Source of the DNA: JAZIHH01 sp036678685
GTDB taxonomy: Bacteria > Bacillota > UBA4882 > UBA10575
Reading direction: 5' to 3'
NCBI GenBank assembly: GCA_036678685.1
Contig: JAZIHH010000034.1
Coordinates: forward strand, 62,001 to 126,000
DNA length: 64,000 nucleotides
In this document: piece after piece, positions 33,137 through 40,857 of the stretch
How the letters are laid out: the number at the start of each line of letters is the position of its first letter
Position numbering within the stretch: position 1 is the first letter of the stretch
Made by a program: the position numbers and the translations under genes
The notes under the pieces: generated by a model
What the model was told of the DNA's origin: nothing
Database searches by the model: none
What the model saw: only the letters and a program-made list of their open reading frames with translations

Positions 33137-33910
33137 TTAGCTTTTTTCCACGTCGGCACTGTTGTCGGCCCCAATGTACTCTTCGTACTTAGCCATCACC
33201 CCGTAGAAAATTTTCAACCGGTAAAAATGTAAGAACGCGCCATAAGTCAAGACCAGAACAGGAAGAAGGAAATAAAGGAACGCGCCAAGCACCAAGGGCA
33301 ATAAAGTAACTATTCCGGCCAACAAGGTAAAGGGCCCGTTATCCAAAGTCAAAAGAAAGGCTTTTTTGAACACTTTCTTCCAGTTGTTTTCCTGGAGAAT
33401 AATTAAAGGCAAAATATAGGTATTTGACAGTAAAAGAAAAATGATAAGGTAAAAAAGGATAATCCCGATGATTTTAAAGAACAGAGGGGTGAGGAAGAAA
33501 AAACAGACGAGCATGTCAAGGAATAAAAAGAGCAGCAGGGCAAAGTATACGCCATAAACACCTGCTGTCCGCCGGTAGTACTTGCGCAAGCCCGCCCATA
33601 AATCCCGCAGGCCGGCCCAGCCTTCCGCCACCTGATTGATCAAGTAAAACAGGCCGCTATTTACCGGGCCAAGGACCAGAGCGCCGTAGGGAAGCAAAAC
33701 GATGGCAAACATTAAAAACAGGCCAAAAAGGCTCTTCCTTTCCAGTTCCACCTGGAGGGTGGTAAAAAGAAAAGTGGCGAACGGCATGGTAACCAGCACC
33801 CAGAGGAAACTGGAAAGGAGGGTATACCCAAGGTTGTTATACATTTCCACGAAGGTTTCCTTTAAAAGAACAAACATATTCCGGGAAGTGGCGGTTTTTT
33901 TATAGGACAC
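33137..33910 (-). CDS. DUF624-like multi-spanning membrane protein
   Basis: Hydrophobic 257-aa membrane protein with about five to six helices. The pattern ETFVEMYNNLGYTLLSSFLWVLVTMPFATFLF and YLINQVAEGWAGLRDLWAGLRKYYRRT resembles DUF624/YesL proteins, which often lie near sugar-use or cell-wall genes and whose function is unknown. GTG at 33910 has AGGAGG 9 bases upstream. It sits 14 bp after argS and 19 bp before pyrG, so all three form one operon. Confidence 0.75.
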   Translation of the reverse strand: MSYKKTATSRNMFVLLKETFVEMYNNLGYTLLSSFLWVLVTMPFATFLFTTLQVELERKSLFGLFLMFAIVLLPYGALVLGPVNSGLFYLINQVAEGWAGLRDLWAGLRKYYRRTAGVYGVYFALLLFLFLDMLVCFFFLTPLFFKIIGIILFYLIIFLLLSNTYILPLIILQENNWKKVFKKAFLLTLDNGPFTLLAGIVTLLPLVLGAFLYFLLPVLVLTYGAFLHFYRLKIFYGVMAKYEEYIGADNSADVEKS

Positions 33911-33924
33911 CGGTAAAATCCTCC

Positions 33925-35604
33925 TTACATTTTTTCCGGGGCGGAGATTCCCAACAACCCCAGTCCGTTTTTAACCACCTTTCCCACCGCATAGGCCAGA
34001 CATAACCGGGTATGGGTGAGCGTGGTACAGTCCGTTAAAAACCGTTTCCGGTTGTAATAAGAGTGGAACAAGGTTGCCAACTCCAGAAGATACGTGGTTA
34101 GACGGTGGGGTTCGCGTTCTACCGCCGCCGCCGCCACAACTTCCGGGAAGTAAGCCACCTTTTCCAGAATTTCTTCTTCATCTTCCTCCCAAACCGCCCT
34201 CTCAATCATGGCCGCCTCCGGCTGGAAATCTTGGCCGAATTCCTCAAAAACACCGGCAATACGAGCGTGGGCGTATTGAACATAGAAGACGGGATTTTCC
34301 GGGGTCTCCTTTTTCGCCAGATCAAGATCAAAATCCAGGTGACTTTCGGGGCTGCGCATTAAAAAATACCAGCGCGCGGCATCACTGCCCACCTCGTCGA
34401 GGAGGTCGCGCATGGTTATAAATTCCCCCCGCCGTTTGGACATTTTGAAGGGCCTGCCGTCTTTTAAAATATTAATTTGTTGCGCAATCAAGATTTCCAG
34501 CCTTTCCGGGGCAAAGCCCAAAGCGGCCAATGCCGCTTTGAGACGGGCAATATAACCGTGGTGATCCGGGCCCCAAATATTGATCAGGTGCGTAAAACCC
34601 CGGGCGAATTTATTCAGATGATAGGCGATATCCGCCGTAAAATAAGTGGTTCTTCCATCGGCGGTCCTGATTACCCGGTCTTTCTCGTCGCCGAAATCCG
34701 TGGCCCGGAACCAGAGGGCGCCGTCTTTTTCGTATAAAAGACCTTTCTCCTCCATGCGCTGCACTACCGCGTCAACCGCCCCGCTTTCGTGCAGAGTGCG
34801 CTCGGAAAACCAGTTGTCGTAGATAATCCCGTATCTTTCCAAGTCTTCCCGCTGTCCGGCCAGGATCCGCCGGCAACCCCATTCCCGGCAATAGGCCACT
34901 CTCTCTTCTTCCGTCATCGCCAAGAGCACCGGCCCTTTTTCTTCATACAATTCTTTGGCCAGGTCAATCAGGTATTCACCCCGGTAACCGTCGTCGGGAA
35001 AAGAAACTTCCTCTCCGGCCACTTCCAAAAGGCGGGCCGCCAGAGACCACCCGAGGATCTCCACTTGCATCCCGTAATCATTTACATAATATTCTTTTTC
35101 CACTTCCGCCCCGCAAAACCGGAAGATTCTGGCCAGGGCATCACCCAAAGCGCCCGCCCTGGCATTGACAACATTCATGGGCCCGACCGGATTGGCGCTA
35201 ATGAATTCCACCTGAATTTTTTCGCCCTGTAAATCGTGGACCATGCCAAAATGTTCCGGATCTTCCACCAGGGCCAGCAGGTTCTTTTTCAACCAGAGAG
35301 GGGTCAGATAAAAATTAAGAAATCCGGGGCCTGCAGTTTCCACCCCGGCCACATACGGATGAGCGGGTATGTACCGTCGCAGAATCTCCGCCGTCTCGCG
35401 CGGGGGACGGCGGGCGTGTTTCGCCAGCTGGAAGGCGATGTTGGAGGCAAAACTGCCGTGTTTTCTCTCCTTCGGCACTTCAAGCAAAATAGAGTCCTGG
35501 TCGCCCGGTTCCGGTAACAAGCCTTCCTGAAAGGCTTTTTCCCATGCCCGGTAAATTAAGTTCTTTAATTCCCTGCGCACCTGGCGCAAAACCGTTTGCT
35601 TCAC
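33925..35604 (-). CDS. argS: Arginyl-tRNA synthetase (variant HIGH motif)
   Basis: Charges tRNA-Arg with arginine. The 559-aa protein has the N-terminal additional domain (about 1-110), the class I catalytic core and the C-terminal DALR anticodon domain (NPVFYVQYAHARI...). The KMSKS loop is FKMSKRRGEF. The HIGH motif is atypical: the usual HVGH/HMGN position reads N144-V-V-N147 in ANPVGPMNVVNARAGALGD, so neither histidine is present. Flanking residues match the family and I think a related form exists in some Clostridia. GTG at 35604 has GGGGGAGG 4 bases upstream. No T-box is visible in its roughly 200-nt leader. Confidence 0.95.
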   Translation of the reverse strand: MKQTVLRQVRRELKNLIYRAWEKAFQEGLLPEPGDQDSILLEVPKERKHGSFASNIAFQLAKHARRPPRETAEILRRYIPAHPYVAGVETAGPGFLNFYLTPLWLKKNLLALVEDPEHFGMVHDLQGEKIQVEFISANPVGPMNVVNARAGALGDALARIFRFCGAEVEKEYYVNDYGMQVEILGWSLAARLLEVAGEEVSFPDDGYRGEYLIDLAKELYEEKGPVLLAMTEEERVAYCREWGCRRILAGQREDLERYGIIYDNWFSERTLHESGAVDAVVQRMEEKGLLYEKDGALWFRATDFGDEKDRVIRTADGRTTYFTADIAYHLNKFARGFTHLINIWGPDHHGYIARLKAALAALGFAPERLEILIAQQINILKDGRPFKMSKRRGEFITMRDLLDEVGSDAARWYFLMRSPESHLDFDLDLAKKETPENPVFYVQYAHARIAGVFEEFGQDFQPEAAMIERAVWEEDEEEILEKVAYFPEVVAAAAVEREPHRLTTYLLELATLFHSYYNRKRFLTDCTTLTHTRLCLAYAVGKVVKNGLGLLGISAPEKM

Positions 35605-35661
35605 GGCGCCTCCCCCTGTCCAACTCGTTGCTCGTTACTTGTTGCCCCTTCCCGGATGAAA

Positions 35662-35745
35662 GATTGCCTTTGTACATCGTCGTCGCCGGCCGCCCGGGTG
35701 ATTGATTGCCTTTGTAGATCGTCACCGCCGGTCGCTTGCCGCTCG
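35662..35745. repeat. Two tandem 42-bp imperfect repeats in the argS leader
   Basis: GATTGCCTTTGTA-C/G-ATCGTC starts both copies at 35662 and 35704, with partial similarity continuing into GC-rich parts. They lie between the FmdB terminator and argS. Nothing else recognisable was seen here. Confidence 0.7.
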
Positions 35746-35805
35746 TGGTCCGGATGAACAACACCCCGTCGTCCGTGGCGGCGGACTACTTTATTTACTT
35801 TATAG

Positions 35806-35830
35806 AAAAGGTCACTTAATCAAGTGACCT
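35806..35830 (-). terminator. Terminator of the FmdB-type gene
   Basis: A 9-bp stem AGGTCACTT / AAGTGACCT with a 4-base loop, followed on the minus strand by TTTCTATAA, 7 bp after the stop. Confidence 0.85.
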
Positions 35831-35836
35831 TGTGGA

Positions 35837-36103
35837 TCAGGAAACTTTTTCTGTCGCCGTCGATTGTTGGGAAGGATCGGAGGTTGCAGTGCCCGTTTCC
35901 TCCTTGGCTTTCTCCTTGTATTCGGGCTTCCGGTTGTCCGTTACGTAGAATCCTGATCCTTTGAAAATTATATTGGTGTTTACACTAATTAGGCGCTTTA
36001 CCGGCCCGTCGCAGTGCGGGCAATTGGTCAAGGGCAGTTCGGAAATCCTTTGAAAATACTCAAAACGCCCGCATTTGGAACATAGATAGTCGTATGTCGG
36101 CAT
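35837..36103 (-). CDS. FmdB-family zinc-ribbon protein
   Basis: Small putative regulatory protein (88 aa) with a zinc ribbon: YDYLCSKCGRFEYFQ and TNCPHCDGPVKRLIS supply two CxxC knuckles. The motif FKGSGFYVTD follows, then a Lys/Glu/Thr-rich tail, all typical of FmdB. The ATG at 36103 has GGGGAGGTG 4 bases upstream. The function of the family is unclear; transcription or stress roles have been suggested. It has its own terminator and no clear operon partner. Confidence 0.9.
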   Translation of the reverse strand: MPTYDYLCSKCGRFEYFQRISELPLTNCPHCDGPVKRLISVNTNIIFKGSGFYVTDNRKPEYKEKAKEETGTATSDPSQQSTATEKVS

Positions 36104-36221
36104 CCCGCACCTCCCCTTCGTCAGTTGCTGCTCTTGCTTTCCATATAAATATAATATAAAGCAAAGGCCAAGCATTGTCAAGATTTCTGGAAGGGGGGAT
36201 ATAGGATATAAATAGGAGACT

Positions 36222-36250
36222 AACAAAACAGGCGTCCCCTTCCGGACGCC
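36222..36250 (-). terminator. Terminator of the SPOCS/LysM gene
   Basis: GGCGTCC / GGACGCC (36231-36237 and 36244-36250) with a 6-base loop, followed on the minus strand by TGTTTTGTTA. Confidence 0.85.
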
Positions 36251-36258
36251 CAGAAAAT

Positions 36259-37878
36259 TCAGCCTTTAAGCGGCATTTTGGGAATGAGCAGTTTTCTTCC
36301 GGTTGTAAGTTCCGCCCCGGCCCGGTCAAGGTTGTTCGTTTGACAAAGGGCCGCTGTCGTCGTCTGGTACCGGCGGGCGATCTCCCAAAGCGTGTCTCCC
36401 GGCTGGACCAGATAAAAAAGGATACCTCTCCGGGGCTGTTCGGGCAAGGGTACCAGGGCGCAGTCCTTCACCGGGGAGAAGGTTCTTTCCTCGCGGACCG
36501 TGGCTCCCACTTTGAAGTGGAGATTTATTTTCACCGTGCGGTCATCGATGATCTCCGCTTTAACTCCTGTTTCCCCCGGAATAACTTTGACTTTCATCCC
36601 CGGTTCCACTCCGGGCATCTCCAAGACCTCGGCAAATTTTACCGCCCCGGCGCCGCCGCTTCCCCAGAAAACGGTATCCACCTGAAGTTCTCCGTCTTCA
36701 TTTTTTCCGGTGTATACCATAGAGACTCCGGCTTCACCTTCAAAAAAGACCCGATCCATCTCCGCCCGGGCATCCTCCAGAACCACGGGGGTACTGTCGG
36801 CAAATAAAACTCGCTCCGGAATTAAGGCCCCGGACGGAAGAGCAAGGATTTTTTCTACGATAAAACCCTTTTCCATCTCGCCCACAGTTTCTTCCATGGT
36901 CAAACTCACCCGGTCAATATCGATAATTTGCTCTTTTCCCCCGGTAACATCGAGGATCATTTGTACCCGCCGGGGTTCGATAATTTCTACTGTCGCGCCA
37001 AGTACCGCTTGCAGACTCCAGCTTTCCGGATGGGAAGATTGCATGGCCAGCGTTTCCACGCGCACCACCGGCCTGGCCACCTGTTCCGGCCGGGCCTGCG
37101 GTTCCTCCAAAACAATTTGAAAAGGAAACGCGCCGCCGTTTTTTACGTTCCACTCCTCAGTCACCAGTCTTGCTTCTTCCCCTGTTTCATCACAGCTTAC
37201 ATAGATCAGGGTCGTTTCCAGATTACCTTCAATAACCACCCGGCCCGGTAACACCTCCGCCCTGACGTCCACCGGTCTGAGCAAACAGTCAACAAGTCTG
37301 GCAAGAGGAGCCCGGGGATAAGTCAGGGAGAATTGGTTGGCCACCTCCCGCCTACCGTGAAGCACATTGATGATTCCTTCAACTAAAGCCCGTTCTTCGG
37401 CAATCTCGATCCCCGGCGCTTCCGCCAATGCAGTGACCACCGAAATCTTCTCGTCGGTTCTCGCCCGGACTTCAACGGCTATCTCCCCTCTATACCGGAC
37501 GTTTCCACCGGAACCCGGCTCCAAAGTCAGTTTTTTGATCCCGACGTTCCAGTCCCAGATGGCCTCCGGTTCAGGGTATTCCATTTCCGCCGCAAAAGCC
37601 GGTCCTTTTTCTCCCTGCCAGATCATACCGTATTCCGCCACGCCTTTTTCCGGTTCTTTTCCCCGGTAGATCAGGTGAATCTCCAGCCGTCCGGAAACCG
37701 AGAGCTTCCCTCCGTCTTTGTTCCCTGTTACTTCACTGAGATATCCCCGGCAGAAAAGGACTTTTTCTATTTCCGGGCGCCCTTCTCCCAACGGAAGTTC
37801 CCCTTCCACCATAAAGGTCTGGGTAGTTTCCACTAAGTTTTTGGTCCAATGCCATTGCCCGTATTTACAATCAAGCAA
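36259..37878 (-). CDS. SPOCS (DUF3794) and LysM spore-coat-type protein
   Basis: A 539-aa protein built from three DUF3794/SPOCS repeats and one C-terminal LysM. Each repeat includes strands like LPLGEGRPEIEKVLFCRGYLSEVTGNKDGGKLSVSGRLEIHLIY. The last 55 residues are LysM: YLVQPGDTLWEIARRYQTTTAALCQTNNLD. This layout is common in spore-forming Clostridia and is taken to mark proteins on the spore surface or cortex/coat boundary. It has no signal peptide. TTG at 37878 has AAGGAGGG 7 bases upstream. It follows the peptidoglycan-binding gene on the same strand by about 68 bp. Confidence 0.9.
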   Translation of the reverse strand: MLDCKYGQWHWTKNLVETTQTFMVEGELPLGEGRPEIEKVLFCRGYLSEVTGNKDGGKLSVSGRLEIHLIYRGKEPEKGVAEYGMIWQGEKGPAFAAEMEYPEPEAIWDWNVGIKKLTLEPGSGGNVRYRGEIAVEVRARTDEKISVVTALAEAPGIEIAEERALVEGIINVLHGRREVANQFSLTYPRAPLARLVDCLLRPVDVRAEVLPGRVVIEGNLETTLIYVSCDETGEEARLVTEEWNVKNGGAFPFQIVLEEPQARPEQVARPVVRVETLAMQSSHPESWSLQAVLGATVEIIEPRRVQMILDVTGGKEQIIDIDRVSLTMEETVGEMEKGFIVEKILALPSGALIPERVLFADSTPVVLEDARAEMDRVFFEGEAGVSMVYTGKNEDGELQVDTVFWGSGGAGAVKFAEVLEMPGVEPGMKVKVIPGETGVKAEIIDDRTVKINLHFKVGATVREERTFSPVKDCALVPLPEQPRRGILFYLVQPGDTLWEIARRYQTTTAALCQTNNLDRAGAELTTGRKLLIPKMPLKG

Positions 37879-37946
37879 ATTTTTTCCCTCCTTTTCCCTG
37901 ATTCCATCCCGGCGCCTCGCCGCAAGGTTATGGTTGAGGATGGTTC

Positions 37947-39125
37947 TTATTCCATATTTATGCGAAACTTTTGAACTTCATAACCGGAACCCGGATGAAC
38001 CAGGAAAAACCGGGTGGCTTCCTTGGTAATCTGCCCCTCCAGTCCACGGATGCCGGTGAAAAAGACCCCCCGCAGGTTCAAACGGTCGACATAATAATAG
38101 ATCCCCCGCACGGTGATCCCGTCGGGAATAAGTATTTTCTTCTCTTCCTCTCCACAACGGTATTGATATCTCAACCAACCATACGCTTCCGAACGTTGTA
38201 AACGGCCGGACCGCGACCACCGGTAAATCCGGCCTTCGCCTGGAGAAAGGAGACGGGTTTCCCCGGTGGAAGTCCATTCTTTACCCCGGAGATCAAAATG
38301 GAGAAGCAACCGGGTACAGGCCAACCTTTCCAGAACCATCCGGACTTCCCTTTTCCAGGTCTCATGGATCCGGATTTCCTGGAGCGAAAGCGCCGGAGTA
38401 AAAACCACTCCGTCCGCCTCCGCAGGAACCGGGAGATTTTTTTGCCCGCCCGAAGACAACCACCAAAAGACGTTGGTCTTCACGTGCCGGCGGAAGAGGG
38501 CCAATTTTTTACGTTGCCAGGCTGGAAGCAACCCGGCGCCACGTAAATCAACCACCAGGCCGGCGGCTTTTTCTTCCTTTTTTTCCTCTCCCTCCCCGGA
38601 AAAAGCCGGCGGCAACAGGGGAAAAACATTATAATCTCCGGCGGGCAGGCTCTTTTGTAAAAGCAGGGAACAGAACCCCCGGTTTTCCGGTGAAACTTCC
38701 TCCTCCGCCAACCATAGTTCCCTCTCCTCCAACAATAGTCGGTCCCCGGGGACGGCCTGTTTGACGCTTCTCCTGCTGAACGGGTCTTTCCAGGCCTGCG
38801 GAGAAACCCCGTACCGGGCGGACACTTCTATCAGATTTTCTGTTTTTCCCAGGTCAAGGCATTGGCGGTTCCGGATCGCAGGCTCCTTTAACATCCTCAA
38901 AGTCTCCGGACCTACGCTCCCGTCGGCACGCAAATGAAAAGCCCGCTGGAAATTTCTTACCGCTTCTTCCGTCAGTTCGTCATATTCCCCCCGGCGGATG
39001 GCAGGCAAAAAACCCAACTCCATAAGGATTTCTTGTAATTCCGCCACATCCCGCCCGCGGGTCCCCAGGCGCAAAATTCTCTTGCCCAAAGGAAGTTTTT
39101 CCACCGGTACCAAGACCAGGCCCAT
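37947..39125 (-). CDS. Peptidoglycan-binding-domain protein, C-terminal part unknown
   Basis: 392 aa. Residues 12-90 are a PG_binding_1 module (LRLGTRGRDVAELQEILMELGFLP, EEAVRNFQRAFHLRADGSVGPETLRML). After a short LysM-like stretch (NLIEVSARYGVSPQAWKDPF) the rest does not resemble a family I can name. It has alpha/beta pieces such as AAGLVVDLRGAGLLPAW, TRLLLHFDLRGKEW and the end VHPGSGYEVQKFRINME, perhaps a degenerate TIM-barrel (GH18-like) enzyme. No signal peptide is visible from the ATG at 39125 (GGGGGAG 6 bases upstream). It lies with the SPOCS/LysM gene, so a spore-envelope role is the best inference. Confidence 0.75.
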   Translation of the reverse strand: MGLVLVPVEKLPLGKRILRLGTRGRDVAELQEILMELGFLPAIRRGEYDELTEEAVRNFQRAFHLRADGSVGPETLRMLKEPAIRNRQCLDLGKTENLIEVSARYGVSPQAWKDPFSRRSVKQAVPGDRLLLEERELWLAEEEVSPENRGFCSLLLQKSLPAGDYNVFPLLPPAFSGEGEEKKEEKAAGLVVDLRGAGLLPAWQRKKLALFRRHVKTNVFWWLSSGGQKNLPVPAEADGVVFTPALSLQEIRIHETWKREVRMVLERLACTRLLLHFDLRGKEWTSTGETRLLSPGEGRIYRWSRSGRLQRSEAYGWLRYQYRCGEEEKKILIPDGITVRGIYYYVDRLNLRGVFFTGIRGLEGQITKEATRFFLVHPGSGYEVQKFRINME

Positions 39126-39212
39126 TCCCGTCTCCCCCGTTTGTAAAACCTTTACTATATTTATGAAAAAACCGGTTTTTTGGTACCGTAAGGATAAAAA
39201 GAGAAAAAATCC

Positions 39213-39241
39213 TTGACACCCGGATAATTCTTTGGTTAAAT
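39213..39241 (+). promoter_or_regulatory. Promoter of cimA
   Basis: TTGACA (39213-39218), 17 bp, TTAAAT (39236-39241). The predicted start point near 39248 excludes the ATG at 39242 as translation start and supports the TTG at 39275. Confidence 0.75.
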
Positions 39242-39274
39242 ATGACCAATAACAGCAAGGAAGGGGGATCTCGG

Positions 39275-40852
39275 TTGTCAGCAATCTTCTTTTTCGATAC
39301 TACACTGCGGGATGGCGCACAAGGGGAAGGAGTCTTCTTCTCCATTGAGGATAAACTTCGGATCGCCAAGAAACTTGACGAACTTGGGATCGATTATATC
39401 GAAGGCGGGTGGCCGGGTTCAAACCCCAAAGATATTGAATTTTTTCAAAAGATAAAAAATCACCGGTTTAAACAGGCCAAAATTACCGCCTTCGGCAGCA
39501 CCCGCCGGGCCGATAACGCGCTGGAAAAAGATCCCGTGTTACAAAACTTGTTGGCCACCGGGACAGAGGCTGTCGCCATTTTCGGAAAGTCATGGGATCT
39601 TCATGTCCGGGAAGTCCTCAGAATTTCCTTGGAAAAAAATTTGGAAATTATTGCTGATTCCATTTCCTTTCTAAAAAGCCATGGAAAAGAAGTGATCTAC
39701 GACGCCGAACATTTTTTTGACGGTTATAAAAATAATCCGTCTTACGCCCTGGAAACCCTTAAAGCCGCTGTCCGCGGCGGTGCTGATACGGTAGTGCTTT
39801 GCGACACCAACGGCGGAATCTTGCCCCTGGAATTTATAGAAATTTTCCGGCGGGTCCGCGCCGAAATCAAATGCCCTTTGGGTGTCCATATCCATAACGA
39901 TTCCGGGATGGCCGACGCCATATCCGTAATCGCCGTCCAGGAGGGAGCCGTTCACGTACAGGGCACCTTCAACGGCTTTGGTGAACGGTGCGGAAACGCC
40001 AATCTCGCCACGGTAATTCCCAATTTGCTTCTTAAACTGGGTTATGATTCGGCGGTACGCCCCAATCTTTCCAAACTAACGAAGACCTCCCGCTTTATTT
40101 CGGAGCTGACCAATCTCCAACATAACGAACGCCAACCGTACGTAGGCGATTCGGCTTTTGCGCACAAAGCGGGCATGCATGCGGATGCCGTCAAGAAAAA
40201 CCCGGTCACTTTCGAGCATATCCCGCCGGAGGTGGTCGGCAACCAACGCCGTATTCTCCTTTCCGACCAGGCCGGCAGAAGCACGATCCTGTTTAAAGCC
40301 AGTGAACTGTTGCCGGATGTGACCAAAGATGACCCCCGGATCCGCCAGTTGACGGAAGAGCTAAAACAACTGGAATACCTGGGTTACCAATTCGAGGCGG
40401 CGGAGGGTTCCTTTGAGCTGTTGATGAAGAAAGCTTTCGCTCTTTACGGAAAAGTCTTTTCTTTGCACGGCTTCAGAATCATTGTGGAAAAAAATGAAAA
40501 CCAGCCGTGCCTCGCCGAGGCCACGATTAAGGTCTCTGTAGACGGCATTGAGGAGCATACCGCCGCCGAAGGCGAAGGGCCGGTCAACGCTTTGGATAAG
40601 GCGCTCCGCAAAGCCCTCCTCCGTTTCTTCCCGGAAATCAAGGATTTCAAGCTGGTTGACTACAAAGTGAGGGTCTTGGAGGAAAACCAGGGCACCGCCG
40701 CCAAAGTCCGGGTGTTAATTGAAACCACCGACGGACGGAACAGTTGGGGCACAGTGGGGGTATCCGAAAATATCATCGAAGCCAGCTGGCAAGCTTTAGT
40801 GGACAGCATTGAATACGGAATTCTAAAAAGGCGGCAAGAAACAGACGGGTAA
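39275..40852 (+). CDS. cimA: (R)-citramalate synthase
   Basis: Condenses pyruvate and acetyl-CoA to (R)-citramalate, the threonine-independent entry to isoleucine. At 525 aa it belongs to the long CimA type: catalytic HMGL-like TIM barrel with FFDTTLRDGAQGEG, metal ligands VHIHND and GNANLATVIPNL, then the LeuA dimer domain (about 380-520) that carries isoleucine feedback (EATIKVSVDGIEEHTAAEGEGPVNALDKALRKAL). The TTG at 39275 has GGGGG 7 bases upstream and agrees with the promoter. Single gene; the leu/ilv genes are not in this window. It is distinguished from 2-isopropylmalate synthase by the GGWPGSNPKD motif typical of CimA. Confidence 0.95.
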   Translation: MSAIFFFDTTLRDGAQGEGVFFSIEDKLRIAKKLDELGIDYIEGGWPGSNPKDIEFFQKIKNHRFKQAKITAFGSTRRADNALEKDPVLQNLLATGTEAVAIFGKSWDLHVREVLRISLEKNLEIIADSISFLKSHGKEVIYDAEHFFDGYKNNPSYALETLKAAVRGGADTVVLCDTNGGILPLEFIEIFRRVRAEIKCPLGVHIHNDSGMADAISVIAVQEGAVHVQGTFNGFGERCGNANLATVIPNLLLKLGYDSAVRPNLSKLTKTSRFISELTNLQHNERQPYVGDSAFAHKAGMHADAVKKNPVTFEHIPPEVVGNQRRILLSDQAGRSTILFKASELLPDVTKDDPRIRQLTEELKQLEYLGYQFEAAEGSFELLMKKAFALYGKVFSLHGFRIIVEKNENQPCLAEATIKVSVDGIEEHTAAEGEGPVNALDKALRKALLRFFPEIKDFKLVDYKVRVLEENQGTAAKVRVLIETTDGRNSWGTVGVSENIIEASWQALVDSIEYGILKRRQETDG

Positions 40853-40857
40853 CAACC

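Noticed and set aside
35480..35764. 94-codon frame with repeated TxYKGN text before argS
   Set aside because: It merges the argS start with tandem DNA repeats; the real argS start has a better ribosome site and the repeat text has no family.
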